32,048 nt of DNA from a virus. A program made the position numbers and the translations under genes. Location of the stretch: positions 1-32,048 of the IMG/VR virus record IMGVR_UViG_3300035158_000330, one strand, 5' to 3'. Below are positions 28,193 through 32,048 of the stretch, in pieces. The first letter of the stretch is position 1. Each line of letters opens with the position of its first letter. The notes under the pieces are model-generated. The model ran no database searches. It was given only the letters and a program-made list of their open reading frames with translations, and was not told the DNA's origin.

Positions 28193-30299
28193 AGTTCTCC
28201 TCCTCGCCCGCAAGGAGCACCTCGCGCACCATCTCGAAACGAGGCTGATAGATTTTGAAATCCTCAGTTCCCTCGTACCAGCGCATCCAGCGCATCTGAT
28301 CTATGGTCAGGTTTTCGCCTGCGAGCTCCTTCCGCAGATATTTTTCATAGCGTGCGGGCTCTGAGAGCGCGATTTCGGGCTCTTCCTTGGGCTTCAGCCC
28401 GATTACCTTGAGCTTCGCCGCCTCCCGCTCGATCCGCTCCGCCTCGCCCGGCGTGATAATTAGCTCTTTGTTGCCCTTGGACTCGATCCCGGCGGGGAGG
28501 GCCTCTGTGCCCGTTGGGCGGGCCTCTGTGTCCGCCAAAGACCGGCAGTTCCCCGCCAAGGTGTTCTCTATGAACCCTCGGAGCTCTTTTTCGGTGTCGC
28601 GCTTGAGTTCCCGCTTCATCCGGATGGCAGCCTTCACCTTCCCCTCGTCCTCCTCGGTGCCGAGAATCCGCGCCACCGGGTGGAGCGGCTTGACCGCCTC
28701 GGCCTCACAGATGAGCTTCGAGCCGTCTTCGGTACAGACCAGGACTGAGTCCGGCTGGCCAAAGTCGTATTTGACCAGCACCCGGTGCTTCCTGCCGTAG
28801 AGTTCCGGGCTGTAATAGCTGGCGCCGTTCAGGCTGATTCCGTTTCGCCCGATGGATCTCACGGTGCGGTTCATCATCAGGTGCCTGAGTGCAACCGAAT
28901 CCACCCCCGGCCCACGCCCTTCGCTGAAAACCTCCCAGGGTGTGCGGCCGCCCAGGCTGTCTTTCGGCTCTCCGGCGTATTCTCCCACCCAGGATCTGAT
29001 CATCTCGTGCGCCTGGTGGATGTCGGGGACAAAGTCGCCGAAAAGTTTTTTGTGGAGTTTTATGTGGAGCTTCTCGTTTCGCTTCAGCCTGGCCGGCTGG
29101 TTGTCGATGGAGGTACCCACATAGGTCGGCATCATCCGCTCGAACTCACTGAAGTATCCAAACCAGCGCTCGACGAGCTTCGATTGCGCGTTATATGGCC
29201 AGGCGAAAACCGTCATGATCCCGAGGCGCGCGAACATGCCGTAGAAGCCCGCCTCCTCGAAGTCGATGGTCGTGTCGGTGAAAACCTTCGCCTTGAACGC
29301 TTTGCCGTTGTCTAGATAGGCCACCTTCGGCACCTTGCCCAGGGCCAGGATCGCGCGCCTGAGTCCGGCCGCAACGCATTGGGTGTTCTCTGTGGGCATG
29401 ATCTCCCACCCGGCCGGGTATCGGCTTGCCATGTCGTACCAGACAATGAGCGACATCCTGGCATCCTTGCCGGTAAAAGGATCTTTGATGAGGAAGTTGA
29501 GCTTGTGGCCGTCGGCGACCAGGACGTCGCCGACTTCAAGCAGCGATAGGTCTCTCTGTATATAAGGTAGGACCTTGTCGTTGAGCGCCTTCTCGCCCTC
29601 GCGCATCAGCACCCAACGGTCGTAATTCTCTTTTTTCCACGCTGTGACGGCTCGCTTGTAAGTATCTTTATGGCAGCCGGGCTGAATTCCCCGGCGCTCC
29701 ATCGTTTTCATGGCCAGCCGCACCGCCCTGTCCAGCGGGAACCTGTGCGGGTGGAGTGCGAAAGATAGCACCAGGTGAAACTCTTCATCACTCACCTTGG
29801 TCGTTCCCTTGCGGTTGCCCCAGGCCGGCGCCAGCACCGTGTAGTCCCGGCCGTTGTCCTTGAACTTCTTGAGCTTCCTCTCAAGCGATTGGTAGCTAGT
29901 TGTGCCGGTCAGCTCGAAGAGTCTCGGATAGAGCAGCCCGGAGTTGTAGCCTTTCACAAATTCCTTGGCTGCGGCCGTAACGGACCGCTTCCGGGTCTTG
30001 GCCAGCCGTTTGGCCTTCTCGTATTCCCGTATCAAATCCGCCCAGGCAAGCGCTTTCTCGTTCTGCCAGTCGGTGAGCTCCGGGCACCACACCGCCACCG
30101 CACCGCCGCCGTTGCCGTCCACGGCGAAGCGGATGTCTTCCGGCAGCATGTCCAGCCGGTATACCTTCACCTTGCCGCCCCTGGATTTTCGCCACGTAAA
30201 GGGCCAGCTCTCCATGTTCGCCCGCCGCTGTATTGTTCGCGCGGTTTTGCCAAGAACGCCTGCAATCTCTCTCGCCGTCGGCCAGCATTCCGCTTGCAT
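28182..30299 (-). CDS. DDE transposase A (MuA-like)
   Basis: This 705-residue transposase has an N-terminal winged-helix, Mu-type DNA-binding region (CWPTAREIAGVLGKTARTIQRRA, residues 5-27). The catalytic RNase H-fold core carries Asp263 (VLVADGHK), Asp330 (YLDNGKAF) and Glu377 (KLVERWF), the DDE triad, at spacing close to MuA (269, 336, 392). The C-terminal Mu-type beta-barrel follows (NRTVRSIGRNGISLNGASYYSPEL), then basic helices that would bind B. It catalyses strand transfer in integration and replicative transposition. AGGAG precedes ATG 30299. Confidence 0.95.
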   Translation of the reverse strand: MQAECWPTAREIAGVLGKTARTIQRRANMESWPFTWRKSRGGKVKVYRLDMLPEDIRFAVDGNGGGAVAVWCPELTDWQNEKALAWADLIREYEKAKRLAKTRKRSVTAAAKEFVKGYNSGLLYPRLFELTGTTSYQSLERKLKKFKDNGRDYTVLAPAWGNRKGTTKVSDEEFHLVLSFALHPHRFPLDRAVRLAMKTMERRGIQPGCHKDTYKRAVTAWKKENYDRWVLMREGEKALNDKVLPYIQRDLSLLEVGDVLVADGHKLNFLIKDPFTGKDARMSLIVWYDMASRYPAGWEIMPTENTQCVAAGLRRAILALGKVPKVAYLDNGKAFKAKVFTDTTIDFEEAGFYGMFARLGIMTVFAWPYNAQSKLVERWFGYFSEFERMMPTYVGTSIDNQPARLKRNEKLHIKLHKKLFGDFVPDIHQAHEMIRSWVGEYAGEPKDSLGGRTPWEVFSEGRGPGVDSVALRHLMMNRTVRSIGRNGISLNGASYYSPELYGRKHRVLVKYDFGQPDSVLVCTEDGSKLICEAEAVKPLHPVARILGTEEDEGKVKAAIRMKRELKRDTEKELRGFIENTLAGNCRSLADTEARPTGTEALPAGIESKGNKELIITPGEAERIEREAAKLKVIGLKPKEEPEIALSEPARYEKYLRKELAGENLTIDQMRWMRWYEGTEDFKIYQPRFEMVREVLLAGEEENYAI

Positions 30300-30312
30300 A
30301 GAGCACTCCTAG

Positions 30313-30954
30313 TTATCGCGTCCCTTTGAGCTCACGCCTCAGTCTCTGCATTTCGGAAATCGTCTCGTCCAACTTGTCGAGCGCCATCTGCCGGACCTCA
30401 ACACCTGAGATCACCCGTGCATCCATAGCCTCGGCCAGAGCTCTCGTTGGCTCCAGCGAGCCGGTTACATGCTGTATGGCGAATATATAAAAGGTTGGAA
30501 TGGGGTATTCGACGGGCTTGGAAAGATAGTGGTTGAACATGTGGATGGAGAGTTTCTTGTTCTTGTCCGAGCAGCCGTAATATCTATTGATGCCGTCAAC
30601 GACCTGCTCCCGGCTCATCTTGCCCTGACGGATCGCCTTCTTTATGGCGGCCGCGATCTCGATGCATGCCTCTTCCCAGCTTTCCATGTTCTTTGGGCAT
30701 CGAGTGTCGCTGCAGGCTTCCAGAATCTCTTCCCTGGCCTTGCCCTGCTTGGCGTTGTAAAAGTAGTAGTCCGGCCAAAGCCGATTTTTGTCCTCGCCCA
30801 GGGCCTCGGCCACCGCGCTCCTGAGCTTGTCCGAGCCGAGGTTGTAATAAATCAGCTGGCTCACCGCCTGCTTGCTGTATCCATGCTTCCTGGCGATGGA
30901 GCGCTGAGTCACGCGCTTAAGGGCGAAAAGGGCCAGGATTTCGTTTGATTTCAT
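30313..30954 (-). CDS. HTH regulator in the Ner position
   Basis: This 213-residue protein is the first gene of the early operon. An N-terminal helix-turn-helix (ILALFALKRVTQRSIARKHGYSKQAVSQLIYY, residues 6-37) recalls Ner/Nlp-type phage regulators, but a further about 175 residues follow. They include CSDTRCPKNMESWEEAC with paired Cys and a C-terminal coiled coil (LDKLDETISEMQRLRREL). Ner proteins repress early and repressor promoters after induction. This one is about three times Ner length, so it may have a second function. GGAG lies seven bases before ATG 30954. Confidence 0.75.
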   Translation of the reverse strand: MKSNEILALFALKRVTQRSIARKHGYSKQAVSQLIYYNLGSDKLRSAVAEALGEDKNRLWPDYYFYNAKQGKAREEILEACSDTRCPKNMESWEEACIEIAAAIKKAIRQGKMSREQVVDGINRYYGCSDKNKKLSIHMFNHYLSKPVEYPIPTFYIFAIQHVTGSLEPTRALAEAMDARVISGVEVRQMALDKLDETISEMQRLRRELKGTR

Positions 30955-31080
30955 GGGGTGACTCCTTCGTTGTTGGTTCCTCGTGGGTCTAAATTGAAGC
31001 TCCGACTTAGTCAGTTCTATTTATATACCCGTAGACGCATGCTTGTCAATTAAAAAATAGCTTGTGGGGATAATTTTCTT
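30955..31080. promoter_or_regulatory. Divergent early/repressor control region
   Basis: This is 126 bases between divergent regulators. For the leftward early operon, TTGACA (31049-31044), a 16-base spacer and TATATA (31027-31022) form a strong promoter, with a start near 31013. For the repressor, GATAAT (31069-31074) is a -10-like box only seven bases from its ATG, with TTGTCA 20 bases upstream. The two -35 elements overlap at 31043-31049. GACGCATGC (31034-31042) with GCATGC symmetry sits inside the early spacer and would suit an operator. TCCGACTTA (31001-31009) recurs at 31655-31663. Confidence 0.7.
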
Positions 31081-31500
31081 ATGGCCTATGGCACTCGGTT
31101 AAGACAATACCGAAAATCTGGTGGATTAAAATCTACAGAACTTTCTAATATAATTGGAATATCGCAAGGAAGCCTATCTGACTTGGAGAATGAGAAAAGC
31201 AAGCCTTCTGCCGATACCTTGAGCGCTCTTGATCGCAATACCAATATAAATATAAGGTGGCTCCTCACAGGTGAGGGCGAGATGAAAAGGCAACAACCGG
31301 GCTCCCTTCTCATCCTCAACCGGACCGAGGAGGCGGTAATCCGTACCTTGCGTTTTCTTGGCCCGGATTATGCGCAGGACGTGTATTTCTCTCTCAGGAA
31401 ACAGGCCCAGCGAGAGGCGAGGGAGAGAAAGCTGAAGGGCAGCGACCTGGAGGATCTGGAAAGCGCCTTGGACGTATTGGGCAAGGCTGCCATTGAATAG
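31081..31500 (+). CDS. Xre-family lysogeny repressor (c-like)
   Basis: This 139-residue protein is the only rightward gene. The N-terminal Xre helix-turn-helix spans about 8-45 (LRQYRKSGGLKSTELSNIIGISQGSLSDLENEKSKPS), followed by the linker NINIRWLLTGEGEM seen in many prophage repressors. The C-terminal 65 residues are charged and helical with no LexA-type Ser-Lys peptidase residues, so induction by RecA self-cleavage is unlikely. It would silence the divergent early promoter. No strong ribosome site precedes the ATG and a -10-like box lies seven bases upstream, so the mRNA may be leaderless. Confidence 0.85.
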   Translation: MAYGTRLRQYRKSGGLKSTELSNIIGISQGSLSDLENEKSKPSADTLSALDRNTNINIRWLLTGEGEMKRQQPGSLLILNRTEEAVIRTLRFLGPDYAQDVYFSLRKQAQREARERKLKGSDLEDLESALDVLGKAAIE

Positions 31501-32008
31501 CGCGCTAGATTTTGAATGGAAAACGTAGAAAAGAAGAGCATCTTGCCGCTAATAGGAGAATGGCTCTCGCTCTCATGATATTTTGCTGAAGCTTCTCATT
31601 GACAAAGCTACTTTATTTCGCGGTTTTTTTCATTTTTGAGCGCCGATTGGCGTGTCCGACTTAATTTTTTGGTGATTTGATTTTTACTAATTACATTGGT
31701 CTGTTAACCCTGTTTTTGCAATGTCCGATTTTTTGTCCGACGTTCTTTAAACGTGCTACACAGGAATTCCCTAGAAATTGAAGGAGGATCTCACCGAAAG
31801 AAGCTCCCCTGGCGGCTATTCATTTTTGCCCGCATCTCATTTCTGCCTAGCTTTATTCGAGACCATTTCCAAAAAATCCCCTCAAAATGGCCCAAAAATC
31901 TCAAATTAAAAACGCCGCCTCCCAGCGCCGCCCTAATTTTCATTTCCCGATAACCACGCCTCTTTACGCCCACCCTCGCCACTCCCCGACACCTCTCGAC
32001 CTTTTCCG
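31501..32008. other. Non-coding AT-rich region at the repressor-proximal end
   Basis: About 510 bases lie between the repressor stop and the end site with no convincing gene. Short frames here have poor composition and one runs into the end motif. The word TGTCCGA occurs at 31653-31659, 31722-31728 and 31734-31740, embedded in T-rich DNA, and may mark protein-binding sites. Near 31860-31869, AAATGGT on the minus strand is a degenerate match to the end core and could be an L2-type transposase site about 150 bases inside the end. Confidence 0.5.
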
Positions 32009-32030
32009 AAACCATTTGCATACTGATACA
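32009..32030 (-). other. Prophage left-end (attL-type) terminus with L1-type transposase site
   Basis: Read inwards on the minus strand, the end is TGTATCAGTATG followed by CAAATGGTTT (32018-32009). The TGTA terminus and ten-base core are shared with the opposite end at 119-138, in inverted orientation. The spacing from terminus to core is 12 bases here and 10 at the other end. The 18 bases beyond 32030 would be flanking DNA. Confidence 0.65.
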
Positions 32031-32048
32031 AGATCAGCCATCAGCAGA

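Larger units (their letters stand above)
119..32030. mobile_element. Mu-like transposable prophage with siphovirus-type tail, apparently complete
   Basis: The element carries repressor, Ner-position regulator, transposase A and B, Gam, GemA, lysis, Mu-type head and siphophage-type tail genes in canonical order. Both proposed termini read TGTA inwards and share the ten-base motif CAAATGGTTT shortly inside (129-138; reverse complement at 32009-32018). The only gene visible outside them is host-like. All recognised modules are present and open, apart from one in-frame TGA in the MuF gene that may be recoded. No five-base target duplication is seen (CCTCC before 119, AGATC after 32030). The exact termini are therefore inferred from the TG...CA rule and the shared motif. 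Confidence 0.85.

Noticed and set aside
28182-28213. Start of transposition gene B at 28213
   Set aside because: The first seven codons are basic filler, and GGAGGAG correctly precedes ATG 28192.
31753-32021. Small frames on both strands near the right end (31753-31953 plus; 31791-32021 minus)
   Set aside because: They overlap each other, one runs into the terminal site, composition is poor, and neither has a convincing start context.
1-32048. CRISPR arrays, tRNA genes, insertion sequences, integrase of the tyrosine type
   Set aside because: Looked for on both strands. No regularly spaced repeats, cloverleaf, IS-type transposase other than the Mu-like A, or integrase motif was seen.

Overview
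The window holds what looks like one complete Mu-like transposable prophage, about 31.9 kb, lying almost wall to wall between transposase-type ends at about 119 and 32030. The only host DNA I can see is 118 bases on the left, with the first 35 codons of a minus-strand gene resembling a membrane proton/sodium-pumping pyrophosphatase, and 18 bases on the right. The DNA is GC-rich by eye, Shine-Dalgarno sites are strong, and stop/start codons overlap throughout. A candidate selenocysteine UGA and a 22-base repeat I associate with environmental anaerobes hint at an anaerobic Desulfobacterota-like host. That assignment is an inference, not a proof.

Layout. The repressor-proximal (Mu 'left') end is at the right of the window, and nearly all genes run leftwards. 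A Xre-type repressor (31081-31500, + strand) faces a Ner-position HTH regulator, the DDE transposase A and the AAA+ target-capture ATPase B. A run of small early genes follows: winged-helix, Cys-rich, membrane and exported proteins, then a Gam-like DNA-end-binding protein, a 57-residue acidic protein, a 465-base ORF-free hairpin-rich stretch, a Cys-rich protein and a GemA-like protein. A promoter-like sequence directly followed by a strong hairpin terminator (21144-21225) separates the early genes from the late ones. The late genes start with lysis functions (amidase, holin-like and other membrane proteins). Next come Mu-type head genes: small and large terminase, portal, MuF, protease/scaffold I with an internal scaffold start, decoration protein, capsid, gp35-like, gp36-like, gpG and gp37-like. 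They end in a siphovirus-type tail module (tube, G/GT chaperones with an A-AAA-AAG slip site, tape measure, distal tail, hub, fibre) with no sheath gene. The element is therefore closer in plan to the Mu-like siphophages B3 and D3112 than to contractile-tailed Mu.

Most notable observations: (1) the MuF head gene is split by one in-frame TGA where the family has the first Cys of its C-R-C motif, the frame stays open for 67 more codons, and a hairpin meeting the bacterial SECIS rules starts 18 bases after it, so this is a strong candidate phage structural selenoprotein; (2) a 408-base, roughly 93 % identical carbohydrate-binding-type domain occurs in two different tail genes; (3) the late operon appears to begin with a promoter-terminator leader, no Mor/C activator is visible, and this suggests antitermination control; (4) a hairpin-rich untranslated segment in the early operon may encode a structured RNA. 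The two ends carry matching transposase-site motifs, including a Mu-like pair 22 bases apart, but no target-site duplication is visible.
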